DNA of 64,000 bases, from the NCBI RefSeq assembly GCF_000314795.2, contig NZ_KB373314.1:407095-471094 (forward strand), in the 5' to 3' direction. A program made the translations under genes and the position numbers. Positions 54,237 to 64,000 of the stretch are shown piece by piece; the stretch's first letter is position 1; each line of letters opens with the position of its first letter. The DNA is from Streptococcus sp. F0442 (GTDB lineage Bacteria; Bacillota; Bacilli; Lactobacillales; Streptococcaceae). The notes under the pieces were generated by a model that saw only the letters and a list, made by a program, of their open reading frames with translations, searched no databases and had not been told where the DNA came from.

Positions 54237-55039
54237 CGTTCTCTCCTTTCTCTCGTTGCCCACATGGTAAAGAGCATGGCAAGGATCAGAACAACTCCGA
54301 TGGTAGAACCCATTCCCCAGTTTTGTGTTGTCAGGAAGTGCTGTTCAATCGCAGTCCCTAAGGTAATGACGCGGTTTCCACCGATCATCCGTGTCAACAT
54401 GAAGAGACTCAGACTAGGAATAAAGACAGACTGCACACCTGAGCGGACACCATTCATGGACAAGGGGAAGACCACACGACGGAAGGTATCCCAACGATTG
54501 GCACCCAAATCATAGCTGGCATTGATCAAGTTTGGATCTAAGTCATCTAAGACGTTAAAGATCGGCAAGATCATAAAAGGCAACTCGATGTAGCTAGCTA
54601 CAAAGATAAAGGAGAAATCGGTAAAGAGGATCTGCTGGGGAGCGACTCCGAGAAAGCTTAAAAAGCTATTGATGGAGCCGTTTTGGCCAAAGATTCCGAT
54701 AAAGGCATATGCCTTGAGCAAGAGATTGACCCAGGTCGGCAAGACGATCAACATCAACCACAACTGCCGGTGTTTGAGAAGCGTCAAAAAGTAAGCAGTT
54801 GGGTAGGAGATCAAGAGCGTCACCAAGGTGACAATTCCGGCATAAAGGACCGAATTAAAGCTCATCTTTAAATAAGTCAGATTTTGCGAAGTAAAGAACT
54901 CTTTGTAGTTTTCAAGTGAAAACTGCCCTTCAACGTTGAAAAACGATTGAAAGATGATCATGACTACAGGAGCCAAGACAAAGAGAAAAATCCACAAGAA
55001 ATAGGGGAGGATAAATAGATTAGAGGTTGTTTTCTTCAT
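54233..55039 (-). CDS. potB: Spermidine/putrescine permease PotB
   Basis: From the ATG at 55039 ([20 protein letters not shown]), with a GAGGAGG site, the product has 268 residues with six spans and the EAA loop [20 protein letters not shown]. It overlaps potA by 20 bases and potC by four, so the operon is tightly coupled. Confidence 0.94.
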   Translation of the reverse strand: MKKTTSNLFILPYFLWIFLFVLAPVVMIIFQSFFNVEGQFSLENYKEFFTSQNLTYLKMSFNSVLYAGIVTLVTLLISYPTAYFLTLLKHRQLWLMLIVLPTWVNLLLKAYAFIGIFGQNGSINSFLSFLGVAPQQILFTDFSFIFVASYIELPFMILPIFNVLDDLDPNLINASYDLGANRWDTFRRVVFPLSMNGVRSGVQSVFIPSLSLFMLTRMIGGNRVITLGTAIEQHFLTTQNWGMGSTIGVVLILAMLFTMWATRERRER

Positions 55040-56177
55040 CTCTTTCCTCCTCAATGGCATTAATCAAACCAGCTTCTTGCTCTTCCACTTCAACGTACTC
55101 TTCGATCCGCGCATCGAATTCTTCTTCGGTTTCATTGAGACGCATAACGTGGATATCTTCTGGTTCAAAGTCTAGCCCAATGACTTCTCCCACGATAGCC
55201 TTACGGGTTGAGTGAATCATCCACTCATTTCCCAAATCATCATAGGCGATGATCTCGTAATGCACACCACGGAAGAGCTGGGTGTCCACCTTCACTTGGA
55301 GCTTGCCTTCTTCAGGAAGAGTGATTTGCAAGTCTTCAGGACGAATGACGACTTCGACTGGTTCGTTTGGACGCATTCCCCCATCGACGGCTTCAAAACG
55401 TTTGCCATTGAATTCAACCAAGTAGTCCTCGATCATGCGACCTGAAAGGATATTGGACTCCCCGATAAAGGTGGCTACAAAGTGGTTGATCGGTTCATCA
55501 TAGATATCAACTGGTGTCCCAGATTGGACGATCTCCCCTTCATTCATGACAAAAATCCAGTCACTCATGGCAAGGGCTTCTTCTTGGTCGTGGGTAACAA
55601 AGACAAAGGTAATGCCCAAGCGTTGTTGCAATTCTCGCAACTCATACTGCATGTCTGTTCGAAGTTTCAAGTCAAGTGCAGACAAAGGCTCATCTAAAAG
55701 GACCACTCGTGGTTCATTGATAATAGCCCGTGCAATAGCTACCCGCTGGCGTTGCCCACCAGAAAGTTTCTGGATGGAACGTTTATCAAAGCCTCCCAAT
55801 TGCACCATCTTGAGGACTTCTGTTACTCGTCTCTCGATTTCAGCCTTGTCTACCTTCTTCAAACGAAGGGGAAAAGCCACATTTTCAAAGACCGTCATAT
55901 GAGGAAACAGAGCATAGGACTGAAAGACTGTGTGGACATCCCGCTTGTTGGTTGGGACATCATTGATCCGCTCCCCATCAAGGTAGACATCTCCAGCGCT
56001 AGCATCCAAAAGACCGGCAATGATATTAAGGATGGTCGATTTCCCTGATCCAGATGCACCGAGCAGGGTATAGAACTTCCCTTCTTCCAATTCAAAATTG
56101 ATATCCTTTAGGACAACGGTTCCGCTATCTTCAAAGACCTTTGAAACATTTTTAAACTCAATAATTGGTTTTTTCAA
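55020..56177 (-). CDS. potA: Spermidine/putrescine ABC transporter ATPase
   Basis: The 385 residues include Walker [12 protein letters not shown] (about 38), signature [13 protein letters not shown] and Walker [15 protein letters not shown], with a C-terminal TOBE regulatory domain near 285-350. The start is a TTG at 56177 ([20 protein letters not shown]), behind AAGGAA. No in-frame ATG lies upstream. It drives polyamine uptake through PotBC. Confidence 0.95.
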   Translation of the reverse strand: MKKPIIEFKNVSKVFEDSGTVVLKDINFELEEGKFYTLLGASGSGKSTILNIIAGLLDASAGDVYLDGERINDVPTNKRDVHTVFQSYALFPHMTVFENVAFPLRLKKVDKAEIERRVTEVLKMVQLGGFDKRSIQKLSGGQRQRVAIARAIINEPRVVLLDEPLSALDLKLRTDMQYELRELQQRLGITFVFVTHDQEEALAMSDWIFVMNEGEIVQSGTPVDIYDEPINHFVATFIGESNILSGRMIEDYLVEFNGKRFEAVDGGMRPNEPVEVVIRPEDLQITLPEEGKLQVKVDTQLFRGVHYEIIAYDDLGNEWMIHSTRKAIVGEVIGLDFEPEDIHVMRLNETEEEFDARIEEYVEVEEQEAGLINAIEEERDEENNL

Positions 56178-56204
56178 TTCACATAAATTCCTTCTTTACT
56201 GCGA

Positions 56205-56350
56205 TTACCAAACTGCTTTTCAAACGAAAACGCAGCGGCTGACAGGAAAACCTGTCAGGCCACCAATACCTCTCGGGGACTTACTAGACTGCCCCACCTA
56301 TTTACGGTATCGATAGGCACTCACCCCCTCTCCAACAGATGCTATCGATG
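56205..56350 (-). promoter_or_regulatory. Structured leader between murB and potA
   Basis: About 145 non-coding bases form several stems on the minus strand: CATCGATAGC facing GCCTATCGATA, a GGGG/CCCC stem, CTGACAGG/CCTGTCAG with a TTTT loop, and CTGC-TTTTC/GAAAA-GCAG. The spacing between murB and potA is larger than needed for an operon. It may be a regulatory RNA or a small repeat element. Confidence 0.5.
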
Positions 56351-56385
56351 TTTACACTATCAATTGTTCTTCAATACTAACGTTC

Positions 56386-57282
56386 TTAGGCTTGGCCGAT
56401 AATGCGAACTTCTGGTTCTAAACGGACACCTGAATGAGCCTCGACTGCTTCAATGACATAAGCGATCAAATCTTCATAGTCCTTAGCTGTTCCATTGTCC
56501 ACATTGACCATAAAGCCAGCATGCTTTTCAGAGACTTCAACACCACCGATTCGATAGCCTTTTAGTCCTGCTTCACTAATCAACTGACCAGCGAAATGGC
56601 CTACTGGACGCTTAAAGACCGATCCACAAGAAGGGTATTCAAGAGGTTGCTTGAGCTGACGAAGATGGGTCAAACGCTCCATCTCCTGTTTGATTTGCTC
56701 ATGATTACCTGGAGACAAAGCAAATTTGGCAGAGATGACGACAGCACCTGTCTCTTGAATCTTTGAGTGACGATAGCCAAAAGCCAACTCTTTCGCCGAC
56801 AAGGTTTCAATTTCCCCTTCCTTGGTCAAGACCTTACAAGATACCAGAACATGAGCAATCTCTCCCCCATAAGCTCCAGCATTCATAAAAACAGCCCCAC
56901 CGACACTTCCTGGGATACCACTTGCAAACTCAAATCCCTTTAAACTATGGTACAGGGCTACATGAGTCGTTTCGATGAGTTTTGCACCTGCTTCTGCTTC
57001 GATCACATAGCCATCTACACTAATGTCCCTCAAGCGATCAAACATAATAACAAAACCAGGAATGCCCCCATCTCGGACAATAATATTAGAAGAATTCCCC
57101 AGGACCATCCATGGAATATTCTCCTGGTTCGCAAAGCGTACAATGCGTTTTAATTCGTATTGATTGCGAGGAAAGGCCAGAAATTCAGCATTTCCCCCAA
57201 CCTTTGTATAGGTATAATGTTTTAATGGTTCTTGAAAACGGATATCAATCCCTTCAAGAATTTGGTTCATTTTTTCGATCAT
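56386..57282 (-). CDS. murB: UDP-N-acetylenolpyruvoylglucosamine reductase
   Basis: The 298 residues are type II Mur[21 protein letters not shown] (FAD binding, residues about 24-43), [20 protein letters not shown] near 119, and the catalytic Ser in [17 protein letters not shown]. It reduces the enolpyruvyl group to make UDP-MurNAc in cell-wall synthesis. It precedes potABCD on the same strand, as in other streptococci. Confidence 0.95.
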   Translation of the reverse strand: MIEKMNQILEGIDIRFQEPLKHYTYTKVGGNAEFLAFPRNQYELKRIVRFANQENIPWMVLGNSSNIIVRDGGIPGFVIMFDRLRDISVDGYVIEAEAGAKLIETTHVALYHSLKGFEFASGIPGSVGGAVFMNAGAYGGEIAHVLVSCKVLTKEGEIETLSAKELAFGYRHSKIQETGAVVISAKFALSPGNHEQIKQEMERLTHLRQLKQPLEYPSCGSVFKRPVGHFAGQLISEAGLKGYRIGGVEVSEKHAGFMVNVDNGTAKDYEDLIAYVIEAVEAHSGVRLEPEVRIIGQA

Positions 57283-57317
57283 CTTTCAATATGTTCTCTC
57301 TCTATAAAATACAAACT

Positions 57318-57346
57318 ATTATACCAAATTTTTGACTTTTTTTCGA
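57318..57346 (-). promoter_or_regulatory. murB promoter
   Basis: Extended -10 TGGTATAAT (TATAAT at 57318-57323) with a weak TCGAAA -35 at 17-bp spacing, about 36 bases upstream of the murB ATG. Confidence 0.55.
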
Positions 57347-57355
57347 CCCCCAATA

Positions 57356-57387
57356 AAGAAAGAGGCTGGTAAATTCACCAGCCTCTT
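57356..57387 (-). terminator. Second terminator of the membrane-protein gene at 57479
   Basis: GAGGCTGGT and ACCAGCCTC form a perfect 9-bp stem followed by TTTCTTTATT on the minus strand. Confidence 0.8.
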
Positions 57388-57433
57388 CAAGCCAATTTAA
57401 AAAGTATTGGACGCACTCACTACTAGGAAATAG

Positions 57434-57470
57434 CAAAAGCTGGACACGGCCTGCCCAGCTTTTTTCTTTT
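57434..57470 (-). terminator. First terminator of the membrane-protein gene at 57479
   Basis: AAAAGCTGG and CCAGCTTTT pair around a GC-rich loop just after the stop at 57479. The following T-run is short on this strand. Confidence 0.5.
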
Positions 57471-57478
57471 CTAATAAA

Positions 57479-58417
57479 TTAGGCAATTTTACGTGCGATG
57501 GCACGATTCTTTTTCCCTTCCAGAGCTGATTGAACTGAAATCCAAGCACCACCAAGAGTGAAGACAGCTAACAAGCCTAGATTCAAATAAAAGTTATCTG
57601 GGACGTCCCCTTGGAATGTCGCTTCATTGAGAAGCGTCCAGGTCATATCAAATGGCAAATCCAGTTCACTCATAAGCGCCAAAGTATAATCTAATTGGTT
57701 GACCAAAAAGACCGTCAAGACCATTAAAATTGCTGAAACTACCACACCTTTTTTAGTCAATTTTTTACCAAGAATCTCATAACCCTTGATGGTACAAAAA
57801 CCGAGGGCTGCACCTGCCAAAACAGATACATAGCCGAGACGCGCTACTAAGAGGGCAACTGCTCCACCGATGATCACACCGATTACGGCCCCAACTATCC
57901 CCAAAAGGAAGTTTTCTTTCCGATCGTCGTATGCTTGAACCGTATCTTGAACCTCTGCATGGTAGTCCTGGAAGGTAGCATCATCGATTAAATAGATGGT
58001 ATCACCGATTTGATACAGACCAATTGGTTCTTCCTCACCCGTTGCCGCATTGACTTGCACGAATTGGTGGTTGAGCAAGAAATCGACAATATCTTGGATG
58101 GCTGTCCACAAGGTTTCGACAGCCTTCCCTTTGGTCATCCCACCTTTGACGACGACAGTTGTTAGATAATCATTGAAGGAAATCGCATGAATGGCTTTTG
58201 ATTGTGTTTTTAAGTCATCCCAGATGTCTTTTCCCTCTTCGATCAAATCTCCCTCTGATCCTTGCTTAGCACTGAATGAAATGTTAAAAACATTTTTGGT
58301 TTCCGTTCCTTCAATGACTAATAAAAATCCCTCGCGCTCTCCATACATGACACGCGCTTCACTATCAAACTGCAGACCAAGATCTGTAGCAATATTATGT
58401 AAATATTCTGGTTTCAT
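57479..58417 (-). CDS. Unknown protein with cytoplasmic N-domain and membrane C-half
   Basis: I take the ATG at 58417 (MKPEYLHNIATDLGLQFDSE), giving 312 residues. Residues 1-165 are soluble alpha/beta. Four hydrophobic segments follow: near 172-195 (LLGIVGAVIGVIIGGAVALL), 198-215, 228-248, and 275-292. The N-terminal domain has no motif I recognise. It has its own terminators and lies alone between murB and thrB. A role cannot be given. Confidence 0.75.
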   Translation of the reverse strand: MKPEYLHNIATDLGLQFDSEARVMYGEREGFLLVIEGTETKNVFNISFSAKQGSEGDLIEEGKDIWDDLKTQSKAIHAISFNDYLTTVVVKGGMTKGKAVETLWTAIQDIVDFLLNHQFVQVNAATGEEEPIGLYQIGDTIYLIDDATFQDYHAEVQDTVQAYDDRKENFLLGIVGAVIGVIIGGAVALLVARLGYVSVLAGAALGFCTIKGYEILGKKLTKKGVVVSAILMVLTVFLVNQLDYTLALMSELDLPFDMTWTLLNEATFQGDVPDNFYLNLGLLAVFTLGGAWISVQSALEGKKNRAIARKIA

Positions 58418-58490
58418 TTTTCCCCCTACATGATTGGGAAAGCTTGAGCATTTCCCCATACAGTTCCTTATTCTACCATAGGATCAAGAA

Positions 58491-58525
58491 AAAGGACATA
58501 TACAAATGTATACATCCTTTTTTCA
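58491..58525 (-). terminator. thrB terminator
   Basis: AAAGGATGTATACA and TGTATATGTCCTTT pair with one mismatch on the minus strand, followed by TTTTTC, about 20 bases after the thrB stop. Confidence 0.8.
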
Positions 58526-58543
58526 ATTGTGTTACATTTAGTC

Positions 58544-59410
58544 TTATTTCTCGACACGAACGCCAAATGTGTCGATTTTAAGTTGGAAAATCTGACCATC
58601 TAGCCCAAGTGCTGTGAGAGCTGCTACAAAGGATGCGGTATACTCCGGTGCCAAAAGGTTCATGATCGTTGGCCCTGCACCAGAAAGGTAAGTGGCATAA
58701 GCATCGTGTTGATGCGCAACTTCTTTCACCTGAGGGAACTCTGCAACCAACTGTTGGCGGTAGCGTTCATGGAAGCGATCCGCTTCGATAGCTTTTCCTG
58801 CGACTCTCAAGTCTCCCTTAGCAAGGGCAGCAATGGCCACGTTTGCAATTGAACTAGCTGCCACAGCTTCCTTATACGTCCACTCACTAGGAAGGACATT
58901 TCGGCTATCACTGGTCTTAAGTTCGTAATTGGGAACAAAGGCTACCAAGTCACACTCAGGGAATGGAAGGACCAAATGATTGGTCTGCTGATCCACATAG
59001 CTAGCTACGACCAGATTTCCAAAAATAGCTGGGGCTACGTTATCAGGATGACCTTCGATTTTTGTCGCAATTTCTAGTTTATCTTCATCACTTAGAGCTA
59101 GCTTACCCAGTTGATTGGCCAACTCAATCCCCGCTACGATAACAGAGCTAGAAGAACCAAGTCCACGCGCCAAAGGAACTTCACTGGTCATCTTGAGACG
59201 ATGAGGAGGCAAATCGGCTGCGACTTTGAGAGCCGTTTGAAGCAAGAGATTCTCTTCATCGCTTGGAATCTCCTCTCCTAAATCGTGTTCAATCCACCAG
59301 TTTTCTTGCGCTTCTAACACATCAATGGTCAAATACTTAGAAACAGCGATACCAACAGAATCAAATCCGGGCCCTACATTGGCACTGGTTGCTGGAACAA
59401 TAATCTTCAT
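58544..59410 (-). CDS. thrB: Homoserine kinase
   Basis: The 288 residues are a GHMP kinase: [20 protein letters not shown] at the start, the ATP loop [20 protein letters not shown] near 85, and [12 protein letters not shown] near 245. It phosphorylates homoserine on the way to threonine. It starts two bases after the hom stop, in one operon. Confidence 0.95.
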   Translation of the reverse strand: MKIIVPATSANVGPGFDSVGIAVSKYLTIDVLEAQENWWIEHDLGEEIPSDEENLLLQTALKVAADLPPHRLKMTSEVPLARGLGSSSSVIVAGIELANQLGKLALSDEDKLEIATKIEGHPDNVAPAIFGNLVVASYVDQQTNHLVLPFPECDLVAFVPNYELKTSDSRNVLPSEWTYKEAVAASSIANVAIAALAKGDLRVAGKAIEADRFHERYRQQLVAEFPQVKEVAHQHDAYATYLSGAGPTIMNLLAPEYTASFVAALTALGLDGQIFQLKIDTFGVRVEK

Positions 59411-59412
59411 GC

Positions 59413-60699
59413 TTATTCTCCCAAGACCTTAAAGGTATTCAAGAGTTCGAAATTCGGCTCTGAATCCAGTTTTTCAACCAAGTTCTTGAATTGTGTCTGG
59501 TTGACTTGGTGGGTAATGATGACCACACTTGCATAGTGACCATCTGTGTCTTCTTGAAGGATTTGTTTGAAGGAAGCTCCTTCTGCATTAAAGATCTCCG
59601 CGAGACGCAAGATTTGACCAGTCGCATCTGGTGCCTTAATTGAGAAGTAATAATTGTTCTTCACATCTTCAGGCTTAGCCAATTGAAGAGGACGACTGTA
59701 TTCATTGAAGGCTTTACCGATCGTTCCTTCTTTTAGACGACGGACAATACGAACGATATCGGCAACGACACTTGTCGCAGTTGGTTTTTGGCCAGCACCA
59801 GGTCCATAGTACATAGACTCACCAATCCCGATGGATTCCACATAGACCGCATTCATGACATCGTTCACACCAGCAAGTGGGTGTTGTTTTGGAAGGAAGG
59901 TTGGCGTCACCTCTGCTGCAATCCCTGAATGCGTTTCAACGATCGAGCCGACCAGTTTGATCACATAACCAAGGCTTTGAGCAACAGAGACATCTTGAGG
60001 AGTGATCTGGCTGATCCCTTTGTGACCTACTTGGTCAAATTGGATGTTCATCCCAAAGGCAAATTGACTCAAAATCACCATCTTGTAGGCAGCATCGATC
60101 CCTTCGACGTCATTGGTTGGGTCACTTTCAGCGTAACCAAGGCGTTGCGCTTCTGCTAAAGCATCTTCATAAGTCCAGCCTTCTTCCACCATTTTGGTCA
60201 TCATGAAGTTAGATGTTCCATTGACCACACCGAGCACTTTGGTCACCTTGTCAGAAGCCAAGGAATTCACCAAAGTTCGAAGGATTGGGATCCCACCCGC
60301 TACGGCCGCTTCATAATAAAGAGCTACTTGATGTTTTTGAGCAACCTCTAACAATTCACTTCCATGAACAGCTAGAAGGTCTTTGTTAGCAGAAACGACA
60401 TGCTTACCTGCTTCAAGAGCACGGGTGATAAAGGTCTTCGCTGGCTCAATCCGGCCCATCAATTCAACCACGATGACAATCTCTTTATCTTCAATGATCT
60501 CATCGACATTGGTCACAAAGTTATAGTCATGACCAGCAGCTTGCAAGCTTTGCTTTTCCGCATCATCGCGAACCAATACCTTAGCAATCTCGATTTCATC
60601 TTGAGCTGCCTGGGTAATTTTTTCATGGTTTTCTTTTAATAAAAATGGTACGCCACTAGCAACAGTACCAAATCCTAGTAAGGCAATCTTAACAGACAT
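59413..60699 (-). CDS. hom: Homoserine dehydrogenase
   Basis: The 428 residues have the Rossmann start [20 protein letters not shown], the catalytic segment [19 protein letters not shown] and [14 protein letters not shown], and a C-terminal ACT domain (residues about 350-425) for threonine feedback. The product homoserine feeds ThrB and methionine synthesis. Confidence 0.96.
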   Translation of the reverse strand: MSVKIALLGFGTVASGVPFLLKENHEKITQAAQDEIEIAKVLVRDDAEKQSLQAAGHDYNFVTNVDEIIEDKEIVIVVELMGRIEPAKTFITRALEAGKHVVSANKDLLAVHGSELLEVAQKHQVALYYEAAVAGGIPILRTLVNSLASDKVTKVLGVVNGTSNFMMTKMVEEGWTYEDALAEAQRLGYAESDPTNDVEGIDAAYKMVILSQFAFGMNIQFDQVGHKGISQITPQDVSVAQSLGYVIKLVGSIVETHSGIAAEVTPTFLPKQHPLAGVNDVMNAVYVESIGIGESMYYGPGAGQKPTATSVVADIVRIVRRLKEGTIGKAFNEYSRPLQLAKPEDVKNNYYFSIKAPDATGQILRLAEIFNAEGASFKQILQEDTDGHYASVVIITHQVNQTQFKNLVEKLDSEPNFELLNTFKVLGE

Positions 60700-60734
60700 C
60701 CTATGGGTCTCCTTGAATTTTCTATAATAGGTCC

Positions 60735-60743
60735 ATTATAACA
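60735..60743 (-). promoter_or_regulatory. hom-thrB promoter
   Basis: Extended -10 TGTTATAAT (TATAAT at 60735-60740) about 35 bases upstream of the hom ATG. No good -35 box. Confidence 0.55.
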
Positions 60744-60839
60744 AAAACTTGGGCTTTTGACAGCCAATTGCCTTAAAAAGTCTGAATTCTCATGACAGAA
60801 TCTGCCTGTAGTAAGTTCTGGAAAAAAACATAGAATTTG

Positions 60840-60848
60840 TGGTACAAT
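60840..60848 (+). promoter_or_regulatory. Promoter of the polysaccharide deacetylase gene
   Basis: TGGTACAAT, an extended -10 box on the plus strand, lies about 28 bases upstream of the ATG at 60876. The -35 region is weak. Confidence 0.45.
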
Positions 60849-60875
60849 AAAGAAAACAATGAAAGCGGTGACACC

Positions 60876-61754
60876 ATGAGTAAACGAAGAGTCCCTAAAA
60901 AAATCAAAATCCTCCTTGGGATCAATGCCCTTCTTTTGGTCTCTATCTTTATTTGTAGCTTTCTTCTGATCAAGCGCATCACTCAGCCGAGTGACAGAAA
61001 TACAAGTAACACTGCCATGACGCGCTCACTAGATGAACAAAGCTCCTCTATCGAGTGGACCCGAGTAAAAAAGCCGGTCAAACTGCCCATCCTCATGTAC
61101 CACTCTGTACATAATATGGCTGAGTCCGAAGCTGCCAATGCCAATCTGATAGTTGATCCAGAAACCTTTGAAAGCCAACTGAAGGCCCTGAAAAAAGCGG
61201 GTTACTACACACTGACCCCTGAGGAGGCCTATCGGATCCTCGCAAAGAACGAAGTTCCAAAAGGAAAGAAATATGTCTGGTTGACCTTTGATGATGGCGT
61301 CGAGGATTTCTATACCATTGTCTTTCCACTTCTTAAGAAATACAAGATGACAGCCACCAACAATATCATCACGGACTTTACCCAACAGGAAAAAGAAAAT
61401 GTCCTGACCTTTGACCAAATCAAAGAGATGAAACATGCTGGCTTAACCTTTGAAAGCCATACGGTCAATCATCCAGACCTAGCCAATTCCAGCCTTGAGA
61501 CCCAAAAGAATGAGCTCGTCGCTTCTAAACGCCTGCTGGATAAGGTGCTGGATCAAAATACTAGCGTTATCGTCTACCCATCTGGTCGCTACAGCCAGGT
61601 CACAATCGACCAAGCCAAGAAAGCCGACTACAAACTAGGCCTCACCACTAAAAATGGACTCGCCAGCTCCGCTGATGGCCTCTATTCCCTCAAACGAGTT
61701 CGGATCCTTCCAACCACTACAGGAGAGGATCTCCTAGCCATGATCCAAGAATAA
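60876..61754 (+). CDS. Membrane-anchored polysaccharide deacetylase
   Basis: From the ATG at 60876 (MSKRRVPKKIKILLGINALL) the product has 292 residues with one N-terminal membrane anchor (residues about 10-32). The NodB domain has YVWLTFDDGVEDFYTIVFPL with the catalytic Asp pair and FESHTVNHPDLANS with the HxxxH zinc ligands. YPSGRYSQVTIDQAK near 240 is a further family element. It probably removes acetyl groups from cell-wall glycans outside the membrane; the substrate is not defined. Confidence 0.88.
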   Translation: MSKRRVPKKIKILLGINALLLVSIFICSFLLIKRITQPSDRNTSNTAMTRSLDEQSSSIEWTRVKKPVKLPILMYHSVHNMAESEAANANLIVDPETFESQLKALKKAGYYTLTPEEAYRILAKNEVPKGKKYVWLTFDDGVEDFYTIVFPLLKKYKMTATNNIITDFTQQEKENVLTFDQIKEMKHAGLTFESHTVNHPDLANSSLETQKNELVASKRLLDKVLDQNTSVIVYPSGRYSQVTIDQAKKADYKLGLTTKNGLASSADGLYSLKRVRILPTTTGEDLLAMIQE

Positions 61755-61761
61755 AGAAAGA

Positions 61762-61800
61762 CCCCTGTCTGAGATCATTTCAGACAGGGGGTTTTTGTTA
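61762..61800 (+). terminator. Terminator of the deacetylase gene
   Basis: CCCCTGTCTGA and TCAGACAGGGG form an 11-bp stem followed by GTTTTTGTT, directly after the stop. Confidence 0.92.
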
Positions 61801-61878
61801 CTTCCTTATAAACAATTCCTTTTTAAACCGTCGGTTTATAAACTATAATAGGATTCAAAAATTCCTAAAAAAGCTTCA

Positions 61879-62721
61879 TCATTGATTAGCTATCGTCTTT
61901 GACTTTCTTGTATAAATGATTAAAACAATTGCAAATGACAACAACTGCCACAGAAGAATTCTTACTATCTGCAAACTATCCCCTTCAGAATTTGAGACAA
62001 CATGAACCAGATTTGAAGCTAGATTGTTGAAAAGATGGTCTCCTAATCCTAGCCACAAGGAACCTGTCATTTTGTAGAGTAAGGACCATTTGATGCTCAT
62101 CATTCCCGATAGGATGACATAACCAATTCCCATAACAATAAGATTTGTGAGGGAAGATTCTCCTTGAAGATAATCTCTGAACGGCATTGCCAAGTGCCAT
62201 ATTCCAAATAGGAAGGCTATAAAGAATAGACTCTTACGGTAAGAAATCCCTTCAAGAATTTTGGTGAAAAGGCCACGAAAAACTCCTTCTTCCATCCACA
62301 CGTTTATCAGGTTAAATAAGACACTTAACAAGATAAACAAGATGCCTGCTTGTGTTCCTTTTTCATCAGTCAAAGAGAAACCACTCGCATAAAATGATAA
62401 GTGAACATTGCCATGAAGAAACAAGAGAACAATACACTCAACTGTATATGCAAAGATGGAGCACACTAAACCAAAGATCAGGCCATTTCCTATACCACTT
62501 ATAATTCCGTTTCGTGTAAAACCAATATCTATCCATCATAATTTGCTAATTGAAAGAATTCCCCACAATAAAAGTATTCCAAATAGCTTGTGTAGAAAAT
62601 TCTCCGATAAAAAAGTTTCATCTGTCCTTATATAGAAGTATTCGAATAGCCTTGCTGCTGAGCAGATAACAAATATCATTGAACAACTTAAAATAGGGCT
62701 TTTTAATAGTCTATTTAGCAT
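61879..62721 (-). pseudogene. CPBP protease gene split by an in-frame TGA
   Basis: The ATG at 62721 begins MLNRLLKSPILSCSMIFVIC and reads 61 codons to a TGA at 62536-62538. The very same frame continues without a gap as WIDIGFTRNGIISG and on to 61879, about 280 codons in all. The second part holds the CPBP signature VWMEEGVFRGLFTKI, LFGIWHLAMP and LGDHLFNNLAS. A single-base change would restore the gene. Without readthrough only a truncated second half could arise from an internal GTG at 62466. Confidence 0.75.
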
Positions 62722-62783
62722 ATCTTCCTTTCAAATAAGTCTTTTATAAAAGTTAATTTCAATATTTTACTCAGTCCAATTAT

Positions 62784-63776
62784 CTATTTTTCAGATTTCG
62801 AGAGAACGAACGACCCTATTTTTTTGATAACTGCTACTACGACTAAAACCATCGCATACAATAAAAACGGCGGAATTAAAAGAAGTGCGAGTTTCCAGCC
62901 TTTGAAAAAAGCAAGCCCTTTTGTGGATTTAGCAGATTTAGATGGTTTCACTTCTATCAGCTTCATTCGCAATAGTTTCACAGTGACTTCTTCTTGTCTT
63001 TCATCAAGTGAAACACTCTTTTCTCCCGAGTTTTCACTATCTAGATAGGCCTGAGCCATTCGGACCAGATACAATCCCTCATCTTCTTTCGCAATGGTAC
63101 GAAATAGCTCCATTGCCTTATTTCTATTCCCTTTGAGGTACTCATTGACTGCCTTCAGATACATAGATTCCAATTGTGAGAACTTGTTGTTTGTCACTTC
63201 CTTTAGAACGGCATCATTGGGCTCTTTTTTGACCAGTAGATCATAGCGAGCTCTGTATGCCATCTTGAGTGGTTCAACATCTGCTAAATAGTCAGAGAGC
63301 AATTCCTCGAACTCATCTTCCTTCAAATCAGGTCTAGAAAATAGGTACGCATTTAATAAAATTTCGTTTAATTTTACTTGTTCAGCATCTGTAAACTTTT
63401 GATTCTTTTTGAGTTCGTCTACAACCGCTTCAATGGATCCAAAGTCACCAATCCTATAGAAATAGAAAATAGTGGCAACCTGTACACGCGCTTTAATAGT
63501 TTTGATACTCTTTCTTTTTTGGTTCAGAATATAGCTTGCCATCAAGTCAAGATTTATTCCCTTATAGATAAGACTATTCAACTTTTTGATTAAAAGAGTA
63601 TCTTTAATGATAACTAGAATCAGCTCCATCAGTAAGTAAATCAAAAAACAAATGGTCGCGATCCTTTTACTTTGGGTCACTTGCACGATATATAAAAATG
63701 GTAGAGCTAGAATAAGCAGAATGACTATCGCTGGAATATTGTAACGTCTTCTTAGTTCTTTATAATCTTTCACCAT
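62784..63776 (-). CDS. Unknown membrane protein with helical-repeat centre
   Basis: The 330 residues have two N-terminal membrane segments (PAIVILLILALPFLYIVQVT near 15-34, and TICFLIYLLMELILVIIKDT near 41-60). A soluble helical region near 70-260 follows with repeat-like helices, for example LKAVNEYLKGNRNKAMELFR. A final membrane segment lies near 295-315 (LALLLIPPFLLYAMVLVVV). TPR-like helices suggest protein binding. I do not recognise the family. Confidence 0.75.
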   Translation of the reverse strand: MVKDYKELRRRYNIPAIVILLILALPFLYIVQVTQSKRIATICFLIYLLMELILVIIKDTLLIKKLNSLIYKGINLDLMASYILNQKRKSIKTIKARVQVATIFYFYRIGDFGSIEAVVDELKKNQKFTDAEQVKLNEILLNAYLFSRPDLKEDEFEELLSDYLADVEPLKMAYRARYDLLVKKEPNDAVLKEVTNNKFSQLESMYLKAVNEYLKGNRNKAMELFRTIAKEDEGLYLVRMAQAYLDSENSGEKSVSLDERQEEVTVKLLRMKLIEVKPSKSAKSTKGLAFFKGWKLALLLIPPFLLYAMVLVVVAVIKKIGSFVLSKSEK

Positions 63777-63944
63777 AAATCTCCTTAGTTAGTAGCTTGT
63801 TGTGATTTAGCATTTGTTTACTCTGTCTTAAAATAAATCACTTAAAAGTCCAACTTAATGGTTTAACTTTACAAGTTAACTCTTACCATGATACCGAAAT
63901 TTTGCGACTGGGGCAACTTCCTCACTAGTTGGAAATAGTTGCAA

Positions 63945-63969
63945 GAAAAAACCACCTCTCGGTGGTTCT
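63945..63969 (-). terminator. Terminator of the gene cut by the right edge
   Basis: GAACCACC and GGTGGTTTTTTC form a stem around GAGA on the minus strand, immediately after a TAA. Confidence 0.8.
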
Positions 63970-64000
63970 TACTTCTTCTTTTGTGGAAAGAGGGGGAGCC
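63969..64000 (-). CDS. C-terminal tail of a gene cut by the right edge
   Basis: On the minus strand the last codons read LPLFPQKKK and TAA, directly before a terminator. Only about nine residues are visible, so the protein cannot be identified. Confidence 0.4.
   Translation of the reverse strand, partial: LPLFPQKKK

Noticed and set aside
62461..62540. Selenocysteine or programmed readthrough at the TGA in the CPBP gene
   Set aside because: No selenocysteine insertion element or readthrough context is evident, and CPBP proteases do not use it.

Overview
The window is chromosomal DNA of a Streptococcus, most likely an oral species of the sanguinis/mitis groups. The evidence is the run of streptococcal housekeeping genes (pepV, uvrC, hemW, cpsY-lspA-rluD, proBAC, rplU-prp-rpmA, thiI, murB-potABCD, hom-thrB), a tagatose-pathway lac operon, and dispersed repeats of streptococcal type. 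A class III fructose-bisphosphatase and a pyruvate phosphate dikinase with its regulators are uncommon in the genus and are reported for S. sanguinis. No rRNA, tRNA, CRISPR array, insertion sequence or type VII secretion apparatus gene was seen. Nearly all genes lie on the minus strand.

Layout. 0.2-5.1 kb: a partial gene, then rhodanese, prolyl-tRNA editing protein, uracil-DNA glycosylase, pepV, nitroreductase and a phosphoesterase. 5.3-14.8 kb: two blocks of AT-rich genes, mostly resembling immunity proteins of polymorphic toxins, on either side of uvrC: three L7/L12-fold-like paralogs, two SMI1/KNR4 proteins, a DUF2185/Imm33-like protein, four YezG-family paralogs, two Imm6-like proteins and one Imm22-like protein. 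No toxin gene accompanies them. Short direct repeats, each a terminator joined to a promoter, border both blocks, and gene fragments lie among them. 15-20 kb: CPBP protease, nagD, thioesterase and hemW operon. 20.0-21.8 kb: an ABC-F gene on the plus strand behind a leader with a three-codon ORF and a terminator hairpin. 22-27.6 kb: proBAC, rluD, lspA, cpsY. 27.7-36.4 kb: lacR and lacABCD-TFEG. 36.6-37.7 kb: ribosomal proteins L21 and L27 with the L27-processing protease Prp. 37.9-44.1 kb: fbp, PPDK regulatory protein and a CcpN-like repressor, divergent from ppdK. 44.3-47.9 kb: lipoprotein, thiI, cysteine desulfurase, DUF6556 protein. 47.9-52.3 kb: a locus resembling the TslA type VII lipase effector, with four membrane-tethered immunity-like proteins, a lipase with reversed domain order broken by a one-base frameshift, and two small helical partners. 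52.4-58.4 kb: potDCBA, murB and an unknown membrane protein. 58.5-64 kb: thrB, hom, a polysaccharide deacetylase, a CPBP gene interrupted by a stop codon, and an unknown membrane protein.

The most interesting signals are: (1) a 134-bp element present twice (481-614 and 21876-22009, inverted), with compensated base changes in one stem, a conserved possible pseudoknot and a terminator at the same distance on the same side of each copy; (2) the paired immunity blocks, with mosaic paralogs and repeated terminator-promoter joints; (3) the frameshifted TslA-like locus; (4) the ABC-F leader. Family names rest on motif recognition by eye, without database searches.
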